Source: Atherinomorus stipes
Taxonomy: Eukaryota > Chordata > Actinopteri > Atheriniformes > Atherinidae
DNA length: 64,000 nucleotides
Assembly: GCA_023101725.1 (NCBI GenBank)
Contig: JALJCO010001097.1
Location: 62,001 to 126,000, forward strand
Direction of reading: 5' to 3'
The translations under genes and the position numbers were made by a program. Of this stretch, positions 21,900-34,658 are shown one piece after another; the stretch's first letter is position 1, and the number at the start of each line of letters is the position of its first letter. The notes beneath the pieces were generated by a model. The model ran no database searches. It saw only the letters and a list, made by a program, of their open reading frames with translations, and was not told the origin of the DNA.

Positions 21900-23485
21900 A
21901 TTGTTTTAGATGAAGATGGGGGGTAAGGGAAGGCGACTGGAGGCTCAGTCCTGGCAGTCTGCTGGTCTCAGCTGCCCATGTAACTGCCAGATCAGTAAAG
22001 CAGGGATTAACCACAGGTAACAAGCTCCCTCGCTCTTCTTCTCTCCTGTCTCCATTCTCCTCTGCTCTCATTTGCTAGATTTTTCCCCATTTCATGTCCA
22101 TTTCTTTTCAAATTTTTCCTCTGCTGTCTTTTTCCTCTGCTGCCTCCCAAATTTATTTCTCACTCTATCTTTGACAGTCCCCAACCTCTACTTATCCTTT
22201 TCAGTGAAAGAGCAATGCCTCTGAATTTTGTACATCAAAAACAAAGAAAAGAACAAATGTGTGTGATGTTCAGTTAATCTTAATTTTTTACGACCATATG
22301 GTCAGAGCATTCCTGAAGCCGCCTGACTAGTCTCGTCTAGTATCTCAAATCTGTGATGCTAAAGTTTCAACCAGCTGCTGGAGGCAGAAGTCAAATGAAA
22401 GGGAGAAAGAGGAGAACATAGAAAAAAAATACAATATCTCCTTTTTTTCAGTGTCCCCGCTGTCAATGCAAAGCATTACAGGATACGAAGCAAGCCATTA
22501 CTGCTTAGCATTTGTTGAATCTTCGAGTGGCCAAATAGTGACAGGTCTATTTCTCTACCGTTAGCGAGAGAGGCAGGCGGAGCAGAGGACACCTAATTAC
22601 CCAGCATTGTGAGGCATAATGAAAGTCTTGATAAGCCTGGCGACAGAACCAAGCTGTGTTTGCTAGTGTGTGTATGTGCCTGAGCAGATTTATATGCATG
22701 TGCTTGCTTGTGTGTGTAGCAATGTCTGCATACGTCGCTGTTTTCATGTGCGTGCATTTGCATGGACTCATAAACCTGTTTGCTACACTTTAACTCTGTC
22801 CATTAAAGGAGGGACCCTTCTCAGAGCCTGGATCTTAATGCTGCAACACCAACGGATAGAAGTGATAATTGACTTGATGACTAATGTGCTCAGTGAAGGA
22901 AAATTATTTTTTTTTTTTCAGCTGAGGTTAATGGACATGTTAACACACAGAATGAACTATTCAAAAGAGAAATTACAGCAAAATACATCATACCGTATAT
23001 ATTATCAGCCTTCTAGTTTCGTCCCAGAATAAAACTGAAAAGACACATATGCAAACACTTGCATGGGTCATTGTTACACACTTTATGTCCATAGTCATTT
23101 TGCATTATGTATGGGTAATAGTTTTTAAATAGTCATCAATTGTAAGCAATCAAATAGTTTATGCATTTGTTGTCTCGATATGTGACCGTAATTTTATAAC
23201 CAGCACCTGGTAGTACTGAATTACTACCACCACTTGGTGGTGTCAGTTTAGCCAACTGTCTTTAAAAAATAGTTAACAAAAAAGTATGCCTACCTCACCA
23301 TTGTTATAGGCTCTGATATAAAGTGTGTGGTGCTGTCAGACTTGATGTGAATGGGTGCAAATACAATAAACATGCAGAGCCAAAGACAACAACCCCTAAA
23401 AGGTTTTACATGGAATGTCTTTAAGCATGAAATAAGTCAACCGCCACTATGGATGATCATTTAAGAGCGAAAAAATCCAAAAGGC
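21900..23485. other. No gene recognised
   Basis: Contains a TG-rich patch at 22660-22770. The possible conserved stretch at 22440-22660 is listed separately. A small hairpin around accaccacttggtggt lies near 23228-23243. Confidence 0.45.
22440..22660. promoter_or_regulatory. Possible conserved noncoding element
   Basis: A non-repetitive, composition-balanced segment with ctaattacccag, gcataatgaaag and gtcaatgcaaagcattac words that resemble homeodomain/POU sites. There is no alignment support. Confidence 0.2.
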
Positions 23486-23492
23486 TTATTAA

Positions 23493-23650
23493 GGCCCTGT
23501 TTACATGACAACATATCCACAGAAAACGCAAAATTCTTTCCCTTCACATTTTTGTAAAAGATCCCATTTACACAACGGTGGGATGAAAACTATCTCTGAA
23601 CAGGGAAAACGCAAAATGACATGACATGACAAAGAGCGCATGCCAGGTCT
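23493..23650. mobile_element. Possible DNA-transposon end (tentative)
   Basis: Begins aggccctgtttacatgacaa and repeats gaaaacgcaaaa twice (23522-23533 and 23607-23617). This matches my memory of a fish repeat with ggccctgtttacacgacaacg ends. No right partner was found. Confidence 0.3.
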
Positions 23651-23974
23651 CTAGTGGGCAATTCAACTACACATCCAAATATGCACCACATCCTTATAAA
23701 AGGCGGGAAAAAACAACAAAACAACAGAAGCGTTGCGTGTCTGCTTGTACAGAGCAGGGGCTGTTTATCTTGCCCATACAACATCGTCTTCAAAATTACA
23801 CATACCGTCCAATTAAAGAAGGGAAAAGAAATCAGCGAATGAAGTTGAAATTAACAACAGTAATAATAAATTTTTTAAAAATGTATGAAAATCATGACAG
23901 TGATTTTAAATTGTGGTTCAACAGATATATTAAAAACAAACACACAAAAAAATAAATAGTGAACAAGCAAAATG

Positions 23975-24120
23975 GGGCTCCAAAACTAAAGTTTTGTTGA
24001 GCAACCCGGTGGCAATCACTGCAATCAGGTGTTTTCTCTAATGTTCAAAAAGACTTCTACACCTGTTGGCAGGTATTTTGGTCCACTGTTCAAGGGCAAG
24101 GTGCTTTAATGTGTCTGGGA
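23975..24120 (-). mobile_element. Tc1-like transposon fragment
   Basis: The string gacttctacacctgttggca followed by ggtattttggtccactgttc resembles an internal portion of fish Tc1-like elements read in antisense. No termini are present. It lies about 200 bp before the Tc1-like element at 24323 but has a different internal sequence. Confidence 0.4.
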
Positions 24121-24322
24121 TTGTTTGTTTATTTTTTGTTTTTTTTATTATTATTATTTTCAATTCCACAGTTCAAAAGCAATATTCTATTTTACTAAAT
24201 TATAATTTTGTAAATTTTCATTTATTTTTAGTTTCTGTAGTTTCATGTTATTTGAATTACTATTGGGAATTTATTCTTTTCTTTAATTGGAAGGAATGAA
24301 TAATTTCAAGGACGACTGTATA

Positions 24323-24960
<638 letters not shown>

Positions 24961-25315
24961 AATGTGTCCTCCCTGGCGAAATAAATATTCTCCAGAATCA
25001 GCAACCTATTTTAAACAGCAAACCATTTACAGTGAAAAGATGCACCAGCAAAACCATTGCTGTTGATCAGTTTTTGTTGTCACTCCACATTACCAAAGAA
25101 AAGCAGATCAAAAGGCTCTTTCAACTGGCTTTTTCTCTTAGACCCAGTGTGGTCTGAGTGCACAAGTGAAAAACATCATCGTTGCTGAAAACTTCCAGCT
25201 CTTGTTTACACTGTCAGGACTCGCCTTGCGATGTCAGAAAATTTCATTCCTGAGGTTGTTTGATTTGTGCTTTTTGCCCTGGACGGTCCTGAGCTAAGAT
25301 TTTAAAGAGTTACAG

Positions 25316-25528
25316 GTGGCATTCTCTTGCATCTTCTTTCCAGTCAGCTCATTTGACTGTGAGAGGAGCTTCAGTGAATATAAAACTCTTCTCACTAACA
25401 AGCAGGAGGCTCTCTGTGAGGTCAACATAAAGAAGCTGAGAAAGATTAAATACTTAGAATGGATGCAGGTCTTGCTCAACACAGCTACATGCAGTTTTGT
25501 TTACACTATTGCTGGTACTTTTAATTAA
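25316..25528 (+). pseudogene. hAT-type transposase C-terminal remnant
   Basis: The 70-residue ORF contains FPVSSFDCERSFSEYKTLL at residues 8-26, which fits the hAT dimerisation region (consensus of the type P.SS...ER.FS) followed by a conserved LL..K/R segment. No catalytic core is present upstream; the preceding 300 bp is broken in all frames. It could come from an autonomous hAT or from a domesticated hAT-derived zinc-finger gene family. Confidence 0.65.
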
Positions 25529-25955
25529 AAAGAGTTTTTGCTTTTTACTTTGTGGTTCATATGTGAAGCACTTCATTTTACAAAAAGAATGTAATGTTTG
25601 TTTAAATGACAGGCGTAGATTTTTTTCAAGCTCTTAACTTTACAAAAAGGATTGAGCAGTTAAACTAAAGCATTTTGTTGTAGTATAAATGCATCACTAT
25701 TAAATGAAAATTGAATATTTTCGTGCTCATCGAGCAGTTGCATACGTTTTGTTCTTGTTATTGGTGTTACTTTTAATAAAAAGAGAGTTTTTGTTTTTAA
25801 CTTGAGGTTCAAATGTGATGTACTTTGTCTCAGCATCGACAATTTACAATAAACACGTTTGGTATTTTAATTCATAAAAGGAAGGTTTACCAAAACATTT
25901 ATTGCTCAGTTAAACTGAAGTTTGTTGTGAAAATGGATCATTAAAATTAGGATAT
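25508..25955. repeat. Diverged tandem duplication, about 251-bp period
   Basis: The block starting attgctggtactttt (25508) recurs as attggtgttactttt (25760), and attgagcagttaaactaaag (25651) recurs as attgctcagttaaactgaag (25901). The offsets of 252 and 250 bp agree. It begins at the end of the hAT ORF, so it is probably the element's 3' untranslated part duplicated in tandem. Confidence 0.7.
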
Positions 25956-25989
25956 TTTACTCTCAAAAGCTGATTTTGTTTTAATCCAC

Positions 25990-26033
25990 CCCAATTTGAC
26001 ACATTTCTTTGAAATGAAATGTGTCAAATTGGG
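25990..26033. repeat. Perfect 18-bp-stem hairpin
   Basis: The arm cccaatttgacacatttc (25990-26007) is exactly complementary to 26016-26033, with an 8-nt loop. It may be a tiny palindromic MITE or an insertion scar. Confidence 0.85.
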
Positions 26034-26039
26034 TCACAT

Positions 26040-27045
26040 CATAGAGAATTCAGATGGGGGGTTGGGAAAAGAAAATAAATCGGAATGAAGGAAAAATAAA
26101 AACAGATTTCATAGGACCCTGGAGAGATGGTAAGGGACAGACAGAGAACACCAAGAACAAAGATTTAAACAGACCAATAAACCCTGCCTCTGCAAAAATT
26201 ACCTGAAAAACACAGCAGTTTTTGTATCAATTTGAGGGTATAACTGCCTGAAAATAATGCAGAATTAATTAGTGAAGTGGTGGAGGAACCTCAGGACGGT
26301 CAGCAAACCAGGCTCATAAATCAAACAGTCAGAGACTAAAAACAAAGGTAATGTCTGACAAAAAATGAAATAATAATTAAAAAAAAAAAAAAAAAACATA
26401 AACTGGCATTTTCAAAACCAGAGGAGCACAGTAATGTTGCTCCAAACTCCAGACAGAATTAAACAGCAGCCACAGGGGGCGCTATTGCTGTTTTTACTGC
26501 CTATTACACACTGTTGTGATGATTTAGTAAGTGTGTTTGACATGAGGGTAGTGTCAGAGTGTGAGTTTCTATGTTCTGTTCTTATGCATGAGTGTATTTG
26601 TGTGCGTGTGTTTTGGTCTTCAGCCAAAGATCGTAGCCAGTAGTTATTTGGCAGAAACAGTGCTCTGTCTGTTATTGTTAAAAGGAGCTTTGGGAGCATG
26701 ATAGGAGCAGTTTATCCATATCAAATGAAATATCTTTATCACACTGACTCAGAAAAGGTTTCTTTCACAGTTTCTTCTGATTTATTAGCGTAATGGTCAC
26801 AACAACTTCAAAACAAAATCTTTTATTTGAGGTTAAAAGGTAGCAGTAGTTGGGTTAAATTTTGATCTAAATCCTGACCTATTTGCTTTTGACTAATGAA
26901 TGCAATGTACTATCTTAAAATGAGCAACTGCAATTTTGACATACAGTATGAATAATGAATAAATTCCTTAAACAATTTTCAAAATCTGTCAGATGCACAG
27001 TACAAGTAAATACTGAGTTGAACTAAATGTGATACATCTTGCCTA
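26040..27045. other. No gene recognised
   Basis: Contains a poly(A) run at 26378-26396 and short ORFs only. Confidence 0.5.
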
Positions 27046-27057
27046 TAAGCTGCCTTG

Positions 27058-27367
27058 TAGGGCTGGGAAAAAAAATCGATACACTGAAATATCACGATAT
27101 TTCCATATGCAGATTTCATAAAGAGATTCAAAAATGCAATATTGATCTATTTTACCAACGAAATCTCGCGAGATTTTGTACGATAACGGTGAAATCTCCC
27201 CAGATTTCACGAAAACCCGCGAGATTTCTTGACTCAACAACGAAATCTTGCAAGATTTCATTAGTAAAATAGATCGATACCACATTTTTTACATATTGAT
27301 ATACATATGATATCAGCTTATGAAAATATTGTGAAATTTCAGTGTATCAATTTTTTTCCCACCCCTA
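27058..27367. mobile_element. hAT-type MITE, 310 bp
   Basis: The ends are tagggctgggaaaaaaaatc and the complement of taggggtgggaaaaaaattg, and the match continues inward (gatacactgaaat, then tatcac or ttcaca). The flanking octamers ctgccttg (27050-27057) and ctgtctag (27368-27375) agree at 6 of 8. The centre carries several CpG palindromes such as aaatctcgcgagattt. Non-coding. Confidence 0.75.
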
Positions 27368-27379
27368 CTGTCTAGTGTC

Positions 27380-28610
27380 CAGCCAGCTTGGAAAATGGAT
27401 TTTTAATGTTGGCTTATTAAACTGAAAACAGAGCGGGCAGCACTGGGCTGTTAATAAAGCCCAGAATTTTTCTCGAAATCTCTATTATCACATCTAAGAT
27501 GTACCTCCAGCTTCAGTCCAGTGACAAGAGTGGACCCACTAACAACAAACCAGTCTGCAGGAGCAAACATATTACAGAGACACCACGTAACACGAATGAC
27601 TTATAGAACTGAGTGAAGGAAGACCACCACAGTTTTCCCCAGCAGGAAACAGGCATCATCAAATCTGCAAACATCTAGAAGAGGCCCATCACAGACATCA
27701 GTCAACGCATGCTTGAAAAAAAAAACAAATCATTTCATGAAAACTTGGCAACAGAGAGGAACATGATGGACAACAATAACAATATACCATAGTGGGTTTC
27801 AAAAACAGCATGCATAACTAAACTTCAGTGGGAAAAGAGCACCAAGGTGTGTGCTCTAATTTTTAAAGATGTTGTTGTGGTGGTGCAACAAAAATTGGTA
27901 AAGCTTATGTTTTCTTTACAGAAATACATCTACTGACCATGTCTGACATGGAGGCGGGACCATTCTGCTAAGGTCCTGTCTTGGAAAGCATGATGATGCC
28001 AGTGAAGAGACACAGGTTGCACTTTCTTAGCTAAAGTCCGGGCACAAGTCTGACGGCAGAAGGCTGGTAGAAGGAACAACAGTCAGTGCAAGTTTTATGT
28101 AATTCCAAGAAGTATTATTTCTCCATAACTTGATGGTGTTCAAAACCAAACAAATGGCATAATATGGAAGAGGCATGATTTCCTATTTTTTTGATATCCC
28201 ATTGGCTTTTTTTAAAACCATGTACATTGCCAATACTACATACTGATTTTTTTTCCCCAAATTCCACTATAGATTATGCAGTATATGAACTATTAAAAAA
28301 TCTGCTCTATGCAAAAAGTATAAGGATGGGGCACTGGTTTGGAAAACTTCTCCACTATGTCCAACCTTTCTACATTGCATAGTGTAACCCAATGATAACA
28401 TGCACTGAACTAAAACAGTCTTCAAATATATTGTTTATTGCAGCAAAATGCATTTGGCGACTTCATTTTTAATTTTATTCATTTATTTATTTTTGGCCTT
28501 TGATTCTTCTTCTTCTAAACCTTGAGGAAGGGGGTACCCCTCTATCAGGTTCGTAAACATGACAGCTGTATCATACAGATGCATAACATTTAAAATTGTC
28601 CTGTTAAAGC
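27380..28610. other. No gene recognised
   Basis: Low-confidence short ORFs only. No repeat end was recognised. Confidence 0.5.
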
Positions 28611-28611
28611 A

Positions 28612-28880
28612 TTAAAGGGGAAGTTCAGGATTATTGACATAGGGCCTCATTTTCGAGTGAGCCAGGGTCCTACTTATCACTGGAGACAGTTTCAACTTAT
28701 TTCATCTCATATTCTTGTCGCTGGTCCCCGATGCTAATGCTAGCAAAAGTCAGTAGGGATCTGCTAGCCTATAACTATCGTATCCACTCCACAAAACACC
28801 CGGGGCAAATCAGTTATAACACAAGACTATCTGTGTAAATGCCATGTTAACAAAATAATGTTACAAGTAAAACTTATCTT
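28612..28880. mobile_element. TTAA-type element left end
   Basis: The sequence ttaaaggggaagttcaggat at 28612 and the following gacatagggcctcattttcg match fish TTAA-target elements whose ends read ttaaagggg.a.ttc. No right end was found within the next 1 kb, so it is truncated and the right boundary is arbitrary. Confidence 0.45.
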
Positions 28881-28889
28881 GTATTACGT

Positions 28890-30300
28890 TACATTTTGAT
28901 AGTAAAGTGTCTCAGCGGCAACACATTTTTACTTCAATTCAAGTATTTCTCACAATCTGTAATTTATTTGATACACTGGCCAACCCTTAATGCAGCTTTT
29001 TGACATAAAGTTCTTTGCTCCTCTGTATTTTTCAGGTTATTTTGTCCTCTGCCTTTGACTCCATCAAAATCTTCCTTGGTTCACACCCCTATGCTGACTT
29101 ATTGCCTGCTGTAATAAAGGTGCTAGCTACTGATGTTGACTGACAGACGGCTAACACAACCAGCTCTGTGAATGTGTGTCTGCGTGATACCTAAGGGCAC
29201 AAACAACAACCGAAGGTGCAGGTTTTGCTAGCCAGACATCTGTTGTTAGTGGTGGAAGGTAAGTAAGTTTGACAGAGTTGAGATTGAACAGGAGGCATTC
29301 TGCCAGCGAGGTGAAGACAAGAGTTTCATCCCCAACAACACCACTATCACACTCACACAAGCACACACAGGCACTATTCTAAACGTCTTCACATCCTTAC
29401 TGTAGTGAGTAACCAGGCCACACATTGGCCAAGGCTTCCCCCCATGTGGCAGGAGTCCTAAGGAGCTGGAACACTAAGCTTCGTCTGTCACTCTATCCAT
29501 TTGAATTTCCATCAGTGCAGACATACTGCACCATATGACTGAGTGGCTGTCCAATGGGATAATCAGGCAAAATGAGCGTCTGATATCTCACCACAAGTGT
29601 TGTCCCTTCTCTACTTATTTATACAGAGGAAATACAATGAACATGCTCAAATAAAAAATTATGGGAAACGTTACGAATTATCATGTGTGAGTAAGTGGCA
29701 TTTAATATGATATTAAAAACATAAAAAAATTGAAATGCAAAAAAAAATTATTTGAGCTTCTTTCATAGTAAATTTACACATCATATTGTTAAGCAATTTA
29801 CATACCAAAGTGTATCCACTCCCAGAATGGATAATGGGAGAAAATGTAACACATAATTTGCAAATTACTGTAGGTGTTACATTTTCTCTAAGGTAATAAA
29901 TAAATTATTTTCATTTCATTTCAACAGGTCACTGTATCCTAGCGAAGCCCAGGGCTCCTTCTATTCACCTTATTTTGCCCCAGCCACTTCTAAACATGCT
30001 CATCTTCCGGATTGTGTTGACATTTCCAGTCGCTAACTGTGGCTCCTCAGTTACATTAAAAAACACGGTCGTCGAGATGCAGCGACTTAGTTGGGAAGAA
30101 ACTAAACAAAGTATTTTGAAAAATTCATATGGAGGTTAATAAAGTCACAAAGTGGGTGGATGGAAACAGATTTTGAATATTAAGAGTTAAATAGTGATTT
30201 TCTGCTGTAAAGTCGATTAGCATGTGGTGCTCTGTAGTGAACATCACACACTGATCACTAGAGAGATGAAATGTGTGATCTGTCTTTTATTACAGTCATG
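28890..30300. other. No gene recognised
   Basis: AT-rich with short ORFs only. The small hairpin at 29838-29888 is listed separately. Confidence 0.5.
29838..29888. repeat. 15-bp-stem hairpin
   Basis: The arm gagaaaatgtaacac (29838-29852) is exactly complementary to 29874-29888, with a 21-nt loop. Confidence 0.8.
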
Positions 30301-30310
30301 TGTGTGTTAA

Positions 30311-30768
30311 AGACACACAACGGAACTTTTAGCAGTTTTCTCAGTGACGCGCCCCCTATCGGCGACTAAACTAGCATCCATCTTGTATCGTACCTGCACC
30401 GTGATTCACTCCAGCCAGTAAAAGACAGTCTTATCTTGACTCTTGTTCTGTCCCTTCCTCTCTTCCTTTTCCTCTCTTCCTCCTGTAATGTTTCCTTACC
30501 GAATCCGACATGAACGGCGTTCAAAACACTCGCGGGGTTGATCCCTGGTTTACATCCGGTTGCTAGTGAGTGACGCGGTGCTGCAGCCAATAGTCGGCTG
30601 CAACGTCACAGTCGCATCCCGGATGGGAATCTTACATAGTGCTGTTTCTGAGCCCCGGGACGCCTCTGGGCAGTGACGGCTCGAAAATGCGCAAAATGAA
30701 TGTTGGTGGCCCATCAAAACGAGTCAGAAACGCAGATTTTTAAGGTCTAAAAGTTCCGTTGAGTGTCT
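30311..30768 (+). mobile_element. TTAA-target MITE family, fullest copy
   Basis: TTAA lies at 30307-30310 and 30769-30772. The inverted ends are agacacacaacggaactttt and the complement of agacactcaacggaactttt (19 of 20). The 458-bp interior matches the copy at 12531-12927, and its right end matches fragments at 12979 and 44360. There is no coding potential; it is GC-rich for this window. The TTAA duplication points to piggyBac or Kolobok mobilisation. Confidence 0.8.
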
Positions 30769-30774
30769 TTAAAA

Positions 30775-31728
30775 CTGTGCAGGTTAGAAGAGTCCAGTAA
30801 CGTATACCAGTATTAAAGATGTCACCTCTGTAGTTTATGCTTTGTATCGTAGCATAGTAATAAAATCATAATAAATAATTCCCCTGATGCTAAAATGCAC
30901 TGAACATGAAAGCTTGACTGGTAAATGACTGCCAAATTCAGATTCCAAGTTATGATAAAAGTAATAAAATAAATAAATAAATCTGCACGAGTTTGGTTTA
31001 AAAATATGAGTTAGAATGAACATGATAATGTGTCGCTGAGATCAGCTGACATCATTTCAACAGACAGGTTGCTGCAAAGGCGATGTTACACAGACCAGGT
31101 GATATTAAAATATTTAGTACTAAGTAAAATAGACTGTGAAATTTAAAAGGGGAAAAAAGGAGAAGGTTATTTTATACGCTGGTGGAAATCGCTCTGAATT
31201 GCTATGGACGTGAATAGAAACCGGAAATGTCAACACAACTGGAAGTCAAATGGCGCCGCCCTTGTAAGTCTCCAAAAAAGAAAAGGAGAGCTCTGCTATC
31301 CGGTGTTTTGATGGCAAATGCGTGCATTGAGGATCACGGTCAAATCCAGTGGTAACAGGTCAACAGTGTTGAGTATTTTGTCAAAACTTGTTCCATACCT
31401 GCACTGAGGGCCAGTGTTACCCCATGGTCTGCCAGTTCCTGGCCAGGTATTGCAGAAACCCTCACTGGGTTGCCATTGGGTTATGGCTGCCTGATGGGCC
31501 AGGCAGCAATGGAGCACCTTGAGGTGATCCAACTACAGTGTGAACATTCTTCCAAAGATTCAAGAGCAGCTTGGGCATCTTTCGTATCAAAGCACATCAC
31601 CCACATCAGGTAAGTATCCCAGCTTGACATGTGCTTGGCTGACTTGTGCCTGTGGATTCACCTCTGCTTTCGTGGGTACATTGGAAGTATCCATGTTCTT
31701 TGTGGGCCACATCTGTGGAAGTGGACTA
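30775..31728. other. No gene recognised
   Basis: A short (aaat)n patch at 30967-30981. The segment at 31296-31532 has ORFs on both strands but no family resemblance. Confidence 0.45.
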
Positions 31729-31729
31729 A

Positions 31730-31773
31730 AGTCCATTTAAAGCCGACCAAACAGCCAGAGTGAACGCACCCTA
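31730..31773. mobile_element. hAT-like right end (short)
   Basis: Reads agccgaccaaacagccagag then tgaacgcaccctaag. This is the complement of a tagggtgcgttca end known from fish hAT-like repeats. No left end was found. Confidence 0.35.
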
Positions 31774-31779
31774 AGGCAC

Positions 31780-34270
31780 AGTTGGTGACAAGGGGTGTGG
31801 CTTAGTGAGAGGAGCTTTGAAGCATGTCTTGGCTTTAGGTAAGTATCGCTACTTGTGCTTGCTTTGATACTGTTATAGTGAGTACTGTTAGTTAAATTAA
31901 ATGTATAGTTACAGTTTACAATTAACATGTTACACTATTGTTTGCAACAGACCAGTGAGAGCAATTTCTCTCTCAAAAATACACACAGGCCTGGCATACA
32001 GTAGTGCCTGGTGTGTATGGACAGTTTAGCTAAGTTCTGAAGGAAGACAGTGGGGTTGAGAGAGATACTAACTAAAACATCCACTTTTAGCGAGGAGAGG
32101 TTTTTGAATAAGATGCCTGGATAGTACCAGCTCTATACTATAGGGAGTCTTCACCCTCCTTGACACCAACAGGCTTGTTTCTAACAAATCTCAGTTAGAG
32201 AAGAGCAATAGGTGCTTCTAATGAAGTCTCCCAGAAAATTCCTGACGTGAAACACAAAATAAATAGTATGTGAAAGAACATATAGCTTATTCTCTTAAAT
32301 GTCAAAAAGATCAGTTTGCACTGTAAACCAGTTTCGCTGAGTTGCAGCTGGGGACAATAAGAGACTGCTGGTTTCTTTAAAAATCTGTTGTGTTGAGCAG
32401 CCAGAAATGTGTTCACTGTGTGATGGCCACCACTGCTATCTGCTGTGTGCCTGCAGCTATAGTATGTTCCCTGTTTTATCACTCTCATCTAAATGAACCA
32501 CGCTCACAGCTGGAGAAAGGTGACCCAACTGCTAATCAACCTCCTGAGTCTCAGTGCACCATGTGCCTGTGTGTCCCTGCATGAGCATTTGTACTGTGGG
32601 AGAGTTACCCGCTCAGGCAGATGCTGATACGTTCTGCTCTACGTAGGTCCCCACAATCTGTCTCTGCAATGGTCCCACAAATTTACACCGAAAGAAGGAA
32701 AAATTCCACCACTCACTCTTCTGCCAGTCCTTTACTCCTTTTTTTCCTGCCTCTCTCCAGCTGAGTATTAAATTCAGCAACTGAGAAGGTGACCTGCATG
32801 CTTTGCCATAAAGAGCAGGGGAGTGGAGGAAAGGGAGGAGGGAGGAGGGAGGAGGCTGCTGGATCAGCAGAATCTGAGCGTTTAGACACACATATGTGGA
32901 AGTGTGTGCACCAGCTTCCTCAGTCTCCCTTACACACAACCACTCCCACACACGTACATGCATACTGCTCCCTCTTCTTTAGCAGAGAGGCGGCTAGGGA
33001 GCCCAAGGGCGAGCGTTCTGCTGTCACCCTCCCCCACAACCCCTTCCCCTCCTTCCCTCAACCCCCTGTGTGAGCTGCACCCAAGAGCCACCACACAGCA
33101 AGACAGAGACCTGCTGCCAACTATCACTGCCATGCCATAACACACTCATGTGCACGGTCTATAACCCATGAACGCACAAACCCCCGTTTCACACAAAGCA
33201 CTTTGATTTTAACACATAAATGTGCAAAAGCCCTCAGTCTCCCTCTCTCTGTCTCCACTCTGTCAAGTCTCTGCCTTCACACTAAACAGCTCCGTGGGGA
33301 TTGGCAGACAGGCTGGCAAAAAGGAAATAAATATGTTTTCTGACGACAGCACAGTTTTCTGACAGCACTCTGGCACTGGGCTGGGCTGCCGTGCTCAGAC
33401 AGAGGCAGAGAGAAATGTGAGCTGTAAGTGGATGTTTGTTCTAACAATCTTCTGAGGCTGCTTACTAACTATGCAAGCTGGGACTTCTTTAATGTCTGTG
33501 CATCAATAGGGCCTCCCCCCCTATTTTCTTTTTTTTTTTTCGCCTCCATTGTAAAATCCTCTGGTTATGGAACCACTGATGAACTTATTCATTTACATCA
33601 TAAATATCTCCTGGCTGTATAGATGACTATGGAACTAGTGAATATATGAATATATTTAAATTCAAATCTTTACTCAATGTAATAAATTAATCACACAAGA
33701 AAAAAAAACTAAGGCAACTAAAACCATTTTCATTCAATGATTTTTCCCCCTTGAGTACTTGGATAAATCATTATCAAATCCACTCTCATGTTTTACCAAC
33801 CTTGGTCAGGAGATCAAGGCACTAGTTGAGAAGACACCATCCTCAAAGGGTTCACATCCAATCTTGTGTAGAAGGGAAGATGGCAAGAATAAGCAGAGAC
33901 TTGGGTTGAGAATGAAAGTCCAGTAAAGGACAGGCATCTGCAGTTGTCCTACCATCTGGTCCGAAGAGCTGAGTTGAGCTAAATAACTTGCTAGCAGCAA
34001 CTTACAAGTATTGTTGAATAAAAAAAGACAGATCAGCTTTCCAAAAACAAAATAAAAAGAAAATCCAACCATTTCTCATTCCAAGGACATCAAATATTGC
34101 TCCTGGGTCCGAGCCAACCAAGTATATTGGGTACTCATGCATCTTGTAGTTTTAATGGCAATGTCAGACCTATCTTTATTGAAAAGTAAGCTACTCCCAT
34201 TTAGTTGGGAGGTCTGTAGAGCCGCAGACCAAGTGCGTGTCAGGAACCCTTGAAATTAGATGAGAACACA
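31780..34270. other. No gene recognised
   Basis: Contains a GGA-rich patch at 32820-32860, pyrimidine and CA-rich sequence at 32920-33260, and a T run at 33529-33540. The short ORFs here, some overlapping on both strands, show no domain. Confidence 0.5.
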
Positions 34271-34274
34271 TTAA

Positions 34275-34370
34275 GTTAATTTGCCTCCTACATTGCAGGA
34301 CCTGCGATGTGACAATTGCACACATGTACATTGCAATTGCAATGCTCAAACAACATATTGTGCAGCCCTA
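34275..34370. mobile_element. hAT-like right end
   Basis: Ends acatattgtgcagcccta at 34370, preceded by ttgcaattgcaatgc. This fits fish hAT MITEs whose ends read tagggctgcacaatat. The left side is missing. Confidence 0.5.
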
Positions 34371-34658
34371 AGCGAGACGCAGCATAACCAGATGCCAGAA
34401 CCACCTTGTCTGACTCCTCTCAATGCGGAGGAAGCAGCAGCTTTACTTTGAGCCCCTCCTGGATGATCAAACTTTTCACCTTAGGGAGAGGCTGGACATC
34501 CAACTACTCAGTGCTTGTGACCACAGGTGAGGGTGTGAGTGTAGATCACGGACCTGGAAAAAGCTCTTCACCCTTTTCTGGCTAAAGACCATGATCTGCT
34601 ATTTGTAGTTGATGATCCTCCTCCCAGTTGCTTCATGCTCCGCTGTGAGAGTTGAACA

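Noticed and set aside
30366..30590. ORF on the minus strand through the TTAA MITE, also partly open at 12557-12878
   Set aside because: The two copies are not open in the same frame, so it is not a conserved coding region.
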